NCBI GenBank assembly: GCA_022495005.1
Contig: JAGYXB010002044.1
Span: forward strand, 62,001-126,000
Reading direction: 5' to 3'
DNA from: Rhyacophila brunnea
Lineage: Eukaryota > Arthropoda > Insecta > Trichoptera > Rhyacophilidae
Length of the DNA stretch: 64,000 nt
Shown: in pieces, positions 1-11,192 of the stretch
How the letters are laid out: each line of letters begins with the position of its first letter
Position numbering within the stretch: the first letter of the stretch is position 1
Program-made: the position numbers and the translations under genes
Notes under the pieces: generated by a model
The model's input: only the letters and a program-made list of their open reading frames with translations
Database searches by the model: none
Told to the model about the DNA's origin: nothing

Positions 1-361
1 CTATGATTGAATAAAAATGTATAATAAAAGTTTTTATAAATGCAATAGATTAATAATTAAATGTATGTACCTATTTTTTTTTTATTTGGCAACATTCTAT
101 TGTTTTCAATTGGTAGGTATTATAAAATCCTTATGCAGTGTTGGTGTTCGGCATCTAGATTTATGTAAATATGTATTTCATGTATATATGATAAAAATTC
201 GGTTGCTTCTTTAGGTTAGATAAAAAAAATGTTGGTTCTACTCCAGTGTGAAATATTTATAAATTAATTATAAATAGAAGAATGACTTTTATATTACTGT
301 GTTTCCCTTGTGTCCTCATGTGAATGTGCTCATCTGAATCAAAAGTTTTTTTCATATTTAG

Positions 362-435
362 GCATTTCGCCCATGAAGAAACTAAAATCCGACGAATTGG
401 TTGCGGATGGAACTCATCTACTGGCCAATGACTGA
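362..435 (+). CDS. Possible terminal exon of a plus-strand gene entering from the left
   Basis: A tract ending TATTTAG is followed by 24 codons plus two phase bases, reading ISPMKKLKSDELVADGTHLL and ending in AND and a TGA stop at 433-435. The codon composition is balanced, unlike the AT-rich surroundings, which suggests a real last exon in phase 2. The gene would lie left of the window. A small inverted-repeat element sits 66 bp downstream, in what would be the 3' UTR. The protein is not recognised, and at this length chance is possible. Confidence 0.35.
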
Positions 436-501
436 TGCTTCGCTTCGGCTTTTGACCATTCGGTTATCCTCCATTTTGATAAATATAATATGTATAGTGT
501 A

Positions 502-762
502 ATGTGTCGCTAAATTTCAAAACCCGCTAAACACTTTGTTGAAATGATTAAGATATATAATGGGAATAATATCAATGGGTTCGTTATTAAAATCTCTACA
601 TTAAAATTGTGTAGCCTCTTTCAAAATCCGCTACGATTGACTGTCATTTTTGAAACAAAATCAATGCGTCTATCAATTCTTTGCTTTTTAAAAGTTTTTA
701 TTGATTTTCTTAACATAATGATGAAGTGTTGAAATAGCGGGTTATGAAATTTAGCGACACAT
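502..762. mobile_element. Small MITE-like inverted-repeat element (261 bp)
   Basis: The left end reads ATGTGTCGCTAAATTTCA and the right end is its inverse, with the inverted match running on through AACCCGCTA for about 30 bp. There is no coding capacity, and the duplicated target site is not clear. The size and ends fit a non-autonomous DNA transposon. Confidence 0.6.
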
Positions 763-949
763 AAAATACCTACACCCAAGCCCCAGAGCCTACAATAATA
801 TGTATTGTAGTTTGCGAAAATTATAAGTTGAAGTGTCATGGCCGTCGTCGTGGCGCTGCGATATATTATGAAAAGATTGTCAGTATTGTAGTTCTCGAAA
901 CGGCCACGCTTCACAAAGTCATCATGGCCATCTTGGGCACTAAAACTCC

Positions 950-1375
950 CCTTTCTGTACGTACTACTATTTCTTGTTCCCTGCCCATGGACCCCACAAG
1001 GGGGGGACTGACAGGGCTTTAGCCTTGGGGCCTCAGCGTGGCAGGTCAACCAGATAAATGAGATAAACACACATCTTAAATTCGCTGTAATAGTAAAAAA
1101 AAGTCGCCTGCTATTTCACTTTGGGGTTATTACCATTAGTATATAGCTGTGCGATGCAATTTTTGATTGTTGTGTGTATATTCGACAACTCTATAATTCG
1201 AAATGTTAAAAAATCGCTAAAAATACACTGAATGCTATTTGACCTCGAACACCATTTGAAAAATGCCACTGTAGAGCGACAGGCTGCCATTAACGTTAGC
1301 GATAAAGGCGCCAAAGGTCCTGGCCTGGGGGCCCGCGTCAAGATGTGGGGGCCATGCCCCTGCCCCTTCATTCTG
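950..1375 (-). repeat. Dispersed repeat R1, copy 1
   Basis: The stretch runs from the GGCAGGTCAACCAGATAAA area through a block resembling TTAACGTTAGCGATAAAGG to a GC-rich end. The same order of blocks recurs in inverse orientation at 18665-18945 and 57195-57560, and part of it at 3600-3770. No intact ORF is seen. Short ORFs here are repeat noise. Confidence 0.55.
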
Positions 1376-1944
1376 ATGTGACAGTCTCTATATTTTTATA
1401 GAAGCTTTACATGTTTTTATTTAAATATAAATATAGACATGAAAATGTCGACCCAGCATTAATATTAATCTTGATAGCTACTAGGCATATCTGGCAGTTT
1501 ACCACAGTGTTTTTGTTGTGATGTGATGTGCTGGGGTCAGTCATGATACATTGTGTAGTTTTTTGGATGGCTTCACAGATAGGAGATTCCGGCCCCTTAG
1601 GACCAAAGAAACCTATCTCAAATTTTAACGATATTGAGTTACGTATGGTAGGTATTGGACACTTGTTAATCTCAATGAAATATAAATTTACTTGTGCTTG
1701 GTTGGTGACTTTTGTAAAGTAGCATATACCTAAGACACCTGTCTTAGTCGGCGCGAGCCTATAACCTTGCAATATTAATTAAACAAAAACTTTTAATATA
1801 CACCTCCGCAGACTGGTGGTTAACAGCGTTCGTCAATGAAGTTGTTGTATGTGCATTCTCATAATATAATATTCAATAATAGGAAAAAATTACTCAATTT
1901 AACTATCAATCCAAACTTGAAAAATCTTAGTTTGAGGCTGACCG

Positions 1945-2045
1945 TATGTTGTAGGTATCCCATCTTTGCACATGTGTCGTGACATGGCCGAAAACCTACG
2001 TTCCCATCCAGCCAGTAGCCAGTATTCTTCATGAAGGCTTTGAAG
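1945..2045 (-). pseudogene. Possible exon split by a hAT insertion (left half)
   Basis: On the minus strand this reads FKAFMKNTGYWLDGN, then a Cys-containing stretch with CHDTCAKMGY. If the 2046-4125 element and one copy of its 8-bp target are left out, the frame continues without a stop into 4134-4146, where a good acceptor (TTTCCCATCAG) precedes CTGGCTTGTC. So the hAT appears to have landed in an exon-like sequence. The family is not recognised and the donor side is weak. Confidence 0.3.
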
Positions 2046-2330
2046 CAGTGGCGCACCCAGGGGGGGGGGGGCCAAGGGGCCCTGGCACCCCCAAAGATAA
2101 AAATTATCAGAATGATTTTAAACATTGAAATTGAAAGCCAATAAACTATAAAAAATGATGGCGGAAAAATGATTTTGTAATTCACCAGCACCCTTTTTAG
2201 AAAAATTTCTTAGATTTTAATTTCTAACAAAAAAATTTCAAACACTTAAGTCGGGGTTTTTAGAAACCCAATCCCTAATGGAACTGTCAAAAAATTCTCG
2301 GTGTCCACCTGAATTCCGGAGTGGTGTAGG

Positions 2331-3610
2331 CAGTGGCGGCCGGTGATAATAAAATTAGGGAGTGCAAATAATGACATGCATTTTCCTTTTCGTGGTATTG
2401 AAAAAAATTGGCAATAGCCTTCGTGGTGGAGGTAGGCGTATGTTAAACGACGCTTACATTCACGGACAGCATTTATTTGTTGCCAACGTTACAAAGTTCA
2501 AGTCTCTGGGCATGATAAGTATGATGTAGTGAAGTACACACTCTTTTCGATTTTCGTTGCAACTAATATTCATATGTGCTGACATAGTTACCATGTTTGT
2601 CACTCCTAACTTCCATAAATCGTTACTGATGTAAGTATTTTTGATATGTGTCATTGAGAAAAAGCCGCAAACTCCTCATTTGTCATCCCACATTATTCTC
2701 ATATACGTGCTGTATTATTTTTACAAATTCTATGGATCATTCATTTTCCAACGGGATTGATTTGGACTTGTTACTATCTGTTAAAAATTTGCTACTACTT
2801 TTGTACACCTCAACACCAGAATTGCACTCCAAATGAGACTGATTTGAAAGACATTCAACGTCAAAAATAATAGTATAAGTAGGTACTTACATAAAAAGTT
2901 GTAGTACCCACATGTTATTATGCAAAGGTTATTAACAGTATATTATAATATGTATTATGTTACTTACTTACTTTGCTGTAGATTTATATTCAAATTATTT
3001 AGAGTTTAATTTTGAAATGTAAAATAATTATAAAATTGGTATTTGTATGTTGAGATTGCTGTTTGATGATCACAATATTACTCTAATCGATATTTTGATT
3101 GATTCAATATTAGTATGGCATCATACAACGGAGCATTTACCACATAACGTATGAAATAATAATATAGTATTTTTAAATACTGAGCGGGAAAGTTATACCT
3201 ACTTTATAGGCGCGTACGTACAATATTTTAAACGCGTGATCTATCGGCTATGATTAGAAGCTCTCGGGGGGAGAACACTGCTCAAAGCAAGCTAAAAATT
3301 GTACATTCATTGCGCTAACATATCGGCAGCATGCACAAAAAACCGTGTACGGGCAGGCAGGACAGATCCTCTTTAACACATTCAACAAATACTATGAAAG
3401 ACGTACGTGTATTCATCCAGCTTCGCACCCGGTCAAAAATACTACAGAAATATACGTGCATAGGCGTAGAGGACGGGCGACAAATTAAAGATATTTTACA
3501 ATAATTAACTACTTATTACAATATGTAGGTATTTGAATACGTACATATTATTACATATAATAATTTGGGAGATCAGTGCACCCTTTGCTCCTATACAAGA
3601 GCCGCCCCTG
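2331..3610. mobile_element. Non-autonomous hAT-like element nested in the 2046-4125 element
   Basis: It starts CAGTGGCGGCCGG and ends in the inverse of CAGGGGCGGCTC. The perfect 8-bp repeat GGTGTAGG flanks it at 2323-2330 and 3611-3618. It inserted into an existing hAT-like element, so it is the younger of the two. No transposase is visible. Confidence 0.87.
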
Positions 3611-3770
3611 GGTGTAGGTCATGGCTGGGGAGGGCTGACTGGGCTTTAGCCTGTGTGTTTGTGTAATTGTGCATTATATTTTCCGATTATTATGTGTCAA
3701 TACTCGACAGCTCCATTATTAAAGTAGATGTATTGAAAATCGCTAATAATTCACTGTATATAAGTACCCT
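3600..3770 (-). repeat. Dispersed repeat R1, partial copy
   Basis: Shares with 1010-1240 the GGGCTTTAGCCT block, then the TTGTGCATT...CGACAGCTCCATTATT region and AAAATCGCTAA. It lies inside the outer hAT-like element, so R1 may be partly hAT-derived. Confidence 0.4.
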
Positions 3771-4398
3771 TAATTTGGACTAAAACATAATAGTGTAAAT
3801 CAAAAGAACTTTTTTTTCAGTGGAATTCGGCATAAATATTTTAGCTCTCGTCTAGACCAAGCGAGTAGCACAGCCGATATTATTTGAGCAATGTTTTAGC
3901 ATAGGTACTAGGCGTACATGTCCAGCATGGTCGCTGGACGGTTCAACGGTTACCGCCACTATGCCTCCAATTTAATAAAAAACTAGGAGAAACTGTACAA
4001 ATATTCCGCCGTGTATTGTGAAAATATGTAAAAATAATTATATGAAGAAGAAAAAGAGCCTATGGGACTAATTTACATTCTCCTCCTTGGGCTCCCCCCA
4101 ATATTAAATCCTGAGTGCGCCACTGCTTTGAAGACAAGCCAGCTGATGGGAAAGTGACTTGATAACACTTGATATCTTTTTGTTACCGACATATAGTGGG
4201 AGTCTCACAAATTATGGTAGGTACCCACGAAAATGAATAGATTTTTTGTTTTTCAAAAAAGTGACAGGAATTTGAGAAATCCTGAGTCATATTTGTTTTA
4301 CCTCTTACGATCAGAAAAAAGTTACAGGCGAGTCTGAGAAAACCTGTTTCTTTACGAGGTTTTTTTTTTACCTCTGAACAACTTTTTTCTCCGCTCAC

Positions 4399-4745
4399 CA
4401 GTGTTGCCATCTTTTTCTATGGTGATTATAGGACAAAGGCATAAAAAATATAGTATTTCTGAAAAATATATAGTACAGGAACATTTTTCGTCTTGAATCC
4501 TTTAAAATTATAGTGTTTTGGTATATTTGGCGTAAAATTATAGTATTTTATATTTTTCGCGGAATTAAAATTATAGTATTGTGGTACTAACACAGAAATA
4601 TCGAAATAAAGATAAATTTTCAATGTATACACAGTCACCTACTAATATTTTACGAAAAAAACTTAAGTGTAGTATTTTGGACGCTCTATACCTTTTTCAT
4701 GTCATACGACGTAGGTACGTGTGGACAAAAAAATTAATGGTAAAT
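4399..4745. repeat. ATTATAGTA-rich repeat R2, copy 1
   Basis: It starts CAGTGTTGCCATC and carries the word AAATTATAGT(A/G) several times at 30-50 bp spacing. Copies at 7072-7527 and 7561-7763 share the order of blocks, including GAAAAATATATAGTACAG and ACATTTTTCGTC. The left end looks like a DNA-transposon terminus; the right end is degraded. Confidence 0.5.
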
Positions 4746-4909
4746 ACTGCGGGGTTATTATTGACTCATTGAAAGAAAATATCGATATTTATTTATTATT
4801 TATCGGGTCTAATTATTTCAAAATACTTGTGAACTTGGAACTCAACTCAAGTCAAGCTTTTTACTAAAGACTATATTATTTAAATGAAATTTTAAGCAGC
4901 TTTTCCTAT

Positions 4910-6842
4910 CGTCGCTATAGGATTTGTTTCCCGAATAGACCAAATGTCAATTTTTCAGGAGACAAAAACAAATTTCATTGTCGTATATTGAAATATCAGT
5001 AGATGTATCAATCATTCTTTCTACACTGTATGATTGCAACATTATCTAAGAATAGATTCCAAGAATAATATACTGGTATAAATCAGTAAATGCATAGAAA
5101 ATGCGTTTTATTTACAAGTACTCGTTGTGGATATTCGGGAAATTTTTAGCGCTCTCTCAGAATAATGGATATTCGGGACAAAACATGGACGTTCGGGACT
5201 TAAGACCGTAGCGTATTGCTGCACGGCCCACGGATTACTGAGTGGTTAAAAAGTACGCACCTCAAATGTTATATTTATTTACACGATAATTGGTAATGAT
5301 TACTTTTACTATTTAAATACCTAATGATCGTAATAACCCAAGTTCGTAGGTAATAATAACATGCGGCATTCGCTTTTTTCGGTTTTTTTCGTAATAAGTA
5401 ATAAAATAGTTTTTAATAATCTTTTTTTTTATTCAACGAATAATTCACAAGATTTAAGAATGTACCATTCTAATTATTGAACATACATAATTTTGAAAAT
5501 CACTTCTGAGAAAATATATTAAAACCAATAGAAAAAATCTTTTTGAAAAAAGTAAGACACCCGGCAGGAATCGTCCCTGCATCTCCTGGGTTTACGACCA
5601 AGTCCACAAATTATCCACTATGCTACGAGGTGACATACTTATGACGACAAACTTTAACTATTGGCCTGTTAATACTTGCTCATCAGTATTCTTCAAAATC
5701 AAGCGACTATTGGCGATCGGTTTTTGTTTATTAAATAAAAGTAGGTATCTACTACTTCAATTACTAACCGACGTCACGGATTTCTCCAATATTTTATGAT
5801 GGTACTTACTCGTACTTGCTAACAATTTTATATTAATACTTTTTCAAAAAAAAAAAAAAAACTATGTATATATATCTGTATATTATTATACCTATATATT
5901 TCTATAATTAACAATTAAACTTATTACAAACCACCAAATAAATATTATATATTTACTATTGGAATGACAACACAAAATAATAGCATCTATAAATTAATTA
6001 CCATTGGCTGCTAATATGAGGTAGGTACCAATATCCTAAGTATATAATATTCACCAAATAAATAGTTACTAACATACATATTAAATTAAATTAACTATCA
6101 GCGCATTCAAAAATAAATCATAGCATCGCCTTTATTTTCATAGAAATACCTAGATTAAAAGTAAAATAAAGACAAACAATGTTTGATTAATAATAATTTG
6201 AAATAATAATTATTTTTTACGTCATAGTAGTTGCCGGGTCATACTGTAGAATTCATATAACCGTTGGGATTTTGTGTCATTTATCAAAACAAAATGCAGT
6301 TATTTAGGTTAAAATACTCACTTCCATAACTTTACTATAAGTTCAGGGCAAACTGGTGATGTATCAGCTATAAACGATCTCTTCAAATTAGATGAATTCA
6401 CTATTAAAACCATAGTAACTTTAAAAACAATATCAATAAGACGAAATTTGAAAGAGGATTCCAGACGGCCGAAAAATATGAAAGTGGGCGTGATTGTTTT
6501 AGAGCTAGACAGCGTGAATGTGGGAGCGAGATGCGCGGCGTCAGCGCGGTTTGATTGGCTAAAAGTCATATTCGGGAAATAAAAACTCAGCCAGAGATTT
6601 ATTTCGACCGAAATTAACTTGGATATTCAGGTACGAATAGTTGGACATTCGGGAGAACAACACTGAGTAATTGTAACTTAACATGGCGTATTCGGGTTTT
6701 TCAAAAAAATATCTCTGTTCCTAGATAAAAAAATATTTTTTTTATAAATGATTTCGGTAGAGTTCGATAAAAGAAATTGAACTGCATTAAAATGTCGATT
6801 TCGACAAAAATGGATATTCGGGAAACAAATCCTATAGCGACG
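4910..6842. mobile_element. DNA transposon with about 28-bp perfect terminal inverted repeats
   Basis: The left end CGTCGCTATAGGATTTGTTT continues to CCCGAATA, and the right end is its exact inverse. A 4-bp direct repeat, CTAT, flanks it at 4906-4909 and 6843-6846. Inside, the word (GA)TATTCGGG(A) is repeated near both ends (about 5132, 5166, 6632, 6816), which may be transposase-binding subterminal repeats. There is no recognisable transposase. A tRNA-like segment lies at 5563-5642. The superfamily cannot be told from this. Confidence 0.75.
5563..5642 (-). other. tRNA-like segment (pseudo-tRNA or SINE head)
   Basis: On the minus strand, an A-box-like TAGCATAGTGGATA is followed about 40 nt later by a B-box-like GGGACGATTCC, and the 3' end CCGGGTGT could pair partly with the 5' end. 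The anticodon arm is imperfect, so this is read as tRNA-derived rather than a working tRNA. Confidence 0.4.
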
Positions 6843-7071
6843 CTATGCCACGAAGCTCAGGAGTTAGGAGGAACAAATTAAACATTTTGTATTTTATTTT
6901 TGTTTAGACATGAGGGCTAATTTCGAATCCATCATTCATAACGATACGATAGCATATTATATCATTTTGATGAATAGGTATGGTTTGAAACATTAAAAAT
7001 AGGTGCCGGAACGCCGTTCCACCGCGTCCTTATCTACGACGCGTCACACATGACAAAAAGAGCCCTGTATG

Positions 7072-7527
7072 GAGTGTTGCCATCTTTTCAAAGTGGAATT
7101 ATAGTACAGAGCCTCCAAAATTATAGTATTTGAGGAAAAATTATAGTACGCGTTGTCATCTGTTGAAAATGTATAGGTTTTTTTGTTTTTTTTGAATTTG
7201 AATTTTGAATTTGAGAAACTCCGAGACCCCTTTTTATTTAGGTACCTCTTCCGACCAAAAATGCAAACCGAAGAATTCAAGAAATTTCATTTTAAACCAG
7301 TCAAGGGATTTTTTACGTTTTCCGAGCACATTTTTTTCCAAGTTCTCCAATCTTCTTATATTGCGAAATTATAGTACTTTGCACCAATTTATCGAATGAA
7401 AATTTTAGTACTTTTTACATATTTTTTCCGATATTCAAAATTATAGTATTTTGGGCGTACTATACCTGTTTTATATAGTATCGTACATAGTACGCGGACC
7501 AAAATTATAGTACGGTTGGCAACACTG
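7072..7527. repeat. ATTATAGTA-rich repeat R2, copy 2 with both ends
   Basis: It starts AGTGTTGCCATC and ends with the inverse, GGCAACACT, and holds at least six copies of the word AAATTATAGTA or close variants. This is the best-bounded member of the family. ORFs in it run through repeats and are not genes. A target-site duplication was not found. Confidence 0.55.
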
Positions 7528-7560
7528 CGTTGTGACGATTCACAAACCGAAATAGAGTAT

Positions 7561-7763
7561 TGAATATTGAACTTTTTCTAGGCTGATTATAGTTCAAAGG
7601 CGTAAAGGCTTATTTCTGAAAAATATATATAGTACAGTAACATTTTTCGTCATTAATCATTTAAAATTATAGTATATTTGGCTTGAAATTGTAGTATTTA
7701 ACATTTTTAGCGGAATCAAAATTACAGTATTGTACCATAATTATAATACGGTTGGCATCACTG
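7561..7763. repeat. ATTATAGTA-rich repeat R2, partial copy 3
   Basis: Matches the first 200 bp of copy 1 (GATTATAG, GGCGTAAA, AAATATATATAGTACAG, TTTTTCGTC) and ends GGTTGGCATCACTG, a variant of the R2 terminus. It sits 34 bp from copy 2, so the two may be one rearranged element. Confidence 0.45.
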
Positions 7764-7914
7764 GCCTATTCAAATAGCACCTGACCGAATTCGATCCGAA
7801 GTAAATATTAGTTTTATTCCGGGACAGCGCGTACGCAGTCCCGACTACCAAAAATTACGCGCCCGAGTTATCCGCATTAGGGATAATCGCAAGGGTCAGC
7901 CCAACCGAAGTGCA

Positions 7915-7972
7915 ATGGAAGAGCCTCGCCCTGGGGGAACCGCCTTTATGATCACGGTGTCCCCTACGCCAG
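7915..7972 (+). CDS. Possible first coding exon of an unrecognised plus-strand gene
   Basis: An ATG at 7915 opens MEEPRPGGTAFMITVSPTP and the exon ends CCAG followed by GTAAGT, a consensus donor, leaving phase 1. The preceding 130 bp are unusually GC-rich for this window (AGCGCGTACGCAGTCCCGAC), as expected for a 5' UTR or promoter-proximal exon. No downstream partner exon was found on the plus strand, so the gene would have long introns or be a remnant. The family is not recognised. Confidence 0.4.
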
Positions 7973-8365
7973 GTAAGTATGCCAGTTTGTAGTCAATCTA
8001 AAGTTTTTATTGCATCTCTTCCGCGTTACGTTTGCGGTTTGAATAAAATCAAAAGCGCCATCTCTGAATCACTTGACTAAGTAGAATAATGTAAAAATAA
8101 AAATAATCTCTCACTCTCATATTATTATAACATTCGGATTTACATACCTACATAATAATATACAATATAATTTTTATCCAAAATCTATGAAGAGAAATTC
8201 AATATATTTTTTTAATCGTTTTATCTTTATTATTGTGTTTACCATGTCTAGGAACTTATTTACCTAGGTACCGCTGTAGTTAGATACATAGGTATCATTA
8301 ATATTGTACCTATTATCAATGGTAGCTAGGTACCCATTTGATTGTCATAAATAATACAATTCGTA

Positions 8366-8470
8366 TTAGAAGTCTATTATTATCATTATTATTATTATTA
8401 TTTGAAGTGCAGGATGCGATCGTTTCATCAGTCGTCCATGTAGGTGTTCTCCACAATATGGGGCAGCACC
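8366..8470 (-). CDS. Possible last exon following the 9943-10269 exon
   Basis: After an acceptor (GTTGTGCAG) the minus strand reads GAAPYCGEHLHGRLMKRSHP then ALQ, runs into a microsatellite-encoded isoleucine stretch and stops at TAA (8366-8368). The phase (0) matches the end of the 9943-10269 exon. The pyrimidine tract is weak and the tail is repeat-encoded, so this is tentative. A GTGCAGG/CCTGCAC inverted repeat frames it and could explain the region without a gene. Confidence 0.25.
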   Translation of the reverse strand, partial: GAAPYCGEHLHGRLMKRSHPALQIIIIIMIIIDF

Positions 8471-9150
8471 CTGCACAACTATATTATTAATACAATAAGT
8501 AGGTAGGTACTTACCTATTTTAACACCGTCCTGTGGCTGAGTATCAGTTTAGAGTTAGACACAAGAGTGTTCTATGTGGGCCTCAAAATGAAATACTTAG
8601 GTACTTACACATATTTTTTACACATAATGTAAGCAGGTACCTAACTGTGTTAACTTAATAATAATAAATGTGATAAATGAATAAAGTAGATTGGTTTAAT
8701 TTCTATTGAAGGGAGCCTCGACATCTATCAGTCATCGTCTGAGGTCTCTATGTACCTTAAACTAGAGTACTTAATTATACGTTTTATAACTAAGTATGCT
8801 CTTTTTTTTCCTCGCATGAAATTAGATCAAATTATATTCACTTGTATATAAATAAGTAAATAGATAATATATTATATAAAGCATATATTTTTAGAATATA
8901 TTAAGTAGGTACATCGTTTTCATTCTAGAGTCGGATTACAAAGTTATGAAGCATTTATTTATATTGATCGATAGACTGGTGAGAAGATTTTTCAGTTCTA
9001 CGACGAATTGCCGCTAGCTGAATCCAGTATTGCAGGAATAATCTATAAACAATTTTTTCCCTTATTAGTAAAAAATAATCGAAAAAACCTATAATAGTAA
9101 GTAGTTACCTACCACACCGTTAAAAATATATCAGTATGTAGTTACTAGAC

Positions 9151-9879
9151 CAAGGGCTCTTAACCTTTTTGCGGTAGCGGCCGCATTTGAGATTTTCCAT
9201 AATAGTGGCGGGCGCACATCGAATTTCTAAAAATTCGTCAAAACATTATCTTAAAATCGTTCGATTTTAAGATGATGTCATTTTGAATAAAGTATCTAAA
9301 ATTTCTTCTTCAATTTTTGGTGTCTTGAAGAATTTTCGCTATGGAATTAGCAATTTTATTAATGTCTATGTCTGTATTGAAAAGATTTAAAAAAATTGTA
9401 GCGATCTGTTCGATAATGGAAAATTGCTGGAATCTATTTTAAAATTGCTCTTAAAGTGTCTTAAATTAATTAAATAAATAATTTTACGTCAAAAATATTT
9501 TCACCTATCACTTTTTTCATCTTTGGAAAATGTACAAGAGAATTTTTGAAAAAATATTTATCCAAAACTGTATTTTATCTTTGAAGGCTTATAAAGAACT
9601 AATCATTTCTGCTAAGTATAGATATATATATATTTTTTTTAAGATTTAAATTGTTTAATTTTTCACAAATATCAATCAATCAGCCAATAATGGTTATCTA
9701 ATTGTTCGAATGTTTGACCTTTTGAAATGAAAAAGATTTAAATCTCAAATCTCAAAAATATGGTTATTTTGTTGCGATTTCAATAAATAATTCCATTAAA
9801 AAATAAAATTATTTTTTCCTTCGTTATTTAATACTTTGCCGGGGGCGCACGAAAATGACTTAATGGCTAAGAACCCCTG
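9151..9879. mobile_element. Non-autonomous hAT-like element (729 bp)
   Basis: The left end CAAGGGCTCTTAACC and the inverse of the right end, CAGGGGTTCTTAGCC, match the CAGGGGTTCTTAACC type common in hAT elements. The perfect 8-bp repeat TACTAGAC flanks it at 9143-9150 and 9880-9887. There is no ORF of note. Confidence 0.88.
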
Positions 9880-9942
9880 TACTAGACAGTGTAGATACGA
9901 TCGACTAAGATCTAAAAAAAATGGTTTGTATAATAATCACAC

Positions 9943-10269
9943 CTGAGTTCCAATAATTCCAAGGAGGGCAGCAATCTTCCTTATCGTTTCCACGTCAATC
10001 GAAGGGACAACTGGGAGACCGACTTTTGGAGTAGGAGTTTCATCTGAAGGAGTATTTTGAAGCCCAGCTCTCTTCATTATGGATGGAAAATATGTAGTGC
10101 GGAATGGCGATGCAGAATCAGCTGATGTTTTTGATAGCAACCCAGCTGTCAAAGACCCGATCGGTCGTGGAATAATATGGTCTGCGTGATCTGACAGAAC
10201 TGTCAGGGTTGGAGGGTTATTGTTATTGTCAATTATTCTTTTAGGGTCGGATTGCTGCCAATCGATAAT
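9943..10269 (-). CDS. Exon of an unrecognised minus-strand gene (109 codons)
   Basis: Between an acceptor (ATTTCCAG, 10270-10277) and a donor (CAG/GTGTGA), 327 nt read without a stop in phase 0. The product starts IIDWQQSDPKRIID, has a Ser/Pro/Thr-rich middle with SIMKRAGLQNTPSDE, and ends in a short hydrophobic helix-like segment, VETIRKIAALLGIIGTQ. Its codon composition is far less AT-biased than its flanks, which supports real coding. The open frame continues upstream to 10482 but becomes AT-rich there, so the acceptor is the preferred boundary. No domain is recognised, and no 5' exons were found before gene B ends at 14727. Confidence 0.5.
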
Positions 10270-10486
10270 CTGGAAATACTCTTCAGTCTTAATGCATACT
10301 TTCAAATAATTAAAAAAAACATCGATATTTTTAGAAATTAAAAATATGTGTAACTTGAAATCATTTTTATTTACATCGAATTGAGCTTCGGTATGGTCAC
10401 AATTTGAGATATTGACGGTTTTTAGAAACAAAGATTCTGCCAATGAACTGTTATAGGGGCGTAATGCAATTATTATTACCACGTGA

Positions 10487-10690
10487 CAGTGATATGCCGT
10501 GGGTGTAGGCAGGCAGTGCGTTCCTTAGGGGCGGGAAATCAAGGAATAAATACGATCATTAAAACTTTCGAAAGCAGTGGCAGTTTTCCATGAAGCGAAC
10601 GATGCGGTCTATTCGTTAGAAAGTATCGTCATCTTAGTTTAAATAAATCGCAAGGGGATCTCCAAAATTATTAGTGCCACAGACCTTCAC
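10487..10690. repeat. Dispersed repeat R3, copy 1 (hAT-like end)
   Basis: It starts CAGTGATATGCCG and shares CGATCATTA...CTTTCGAAAGCAGTGG, TTTTCCA(T/C)GAAGC and AGAAAGTATCG with 34014-34170. The first 45 bp resemble the ends of the 690-bp hAT-like family at 11193. No coding capacity. Confidence 0.45.
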
Positions 10691-11192
10691 GTACCTAAAA
10701 CCATCACTTTTTAAGAGTACGTTTGGTAGTAATGCTCTGATCCTCAGTAGATGATATTTTTATGTAGGTTCCTACGTCATTTTTACCAAGATTTGTGTTG
10801 CATTTTGTCAGCTTTAGATAGTAAAATAGGTATGTATTCCAAGTTTCGCGATATGGATACATCCCGAGGTAATAAATTAATTATCATTGTAATGTGACAC
10901 CGGTCCCGTTTTGTCTCCAGTGATACGATTCATGGACTACCTAGCTAGAATACAGTTATTTTATTATTATAATATGCTCCCTTAAATCAGGTCATCTTAA
11001 TTCAGGTAAGGCATGGCAATTTCATGTTGGGAATGGTGGAGATGCAATATATTATTAATTTAAATAAAACGCAACAAATGATTCAAAAGTGCAATCAGTA
11101 CGATACAATTTGGGTTTTATTTAAATTAATAATAGGTATGTAATATATCATACCATAAAGCTGAATTTAAAATTCATTAAATTTAATATTAT

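Larger units (their letters stand above)
2046..4125. mobile_element. Non-autonomous hAT-like element (outer)
   Basis: The left end is CAGTGGCGCACCCAGG and the right end is the inverse of CAGTGGCGCACTCAGG (15 of 16 bases). A perfect 8-bp direct repeat, CTTTGAAG, flanks it at 2038-2045 and 4126-4133, the size made by hAT transposases. No transposase ORF is present. Without the nested element it is about 0.8 kb long. It includes a piece of repeat R1. Confidence 0.88.

Noticed and set aside
621..1070. 149-codon minus-strand ORF
   Set aside because: It runs through a MITE and dispersed repeat R1 and has no protein-like features.
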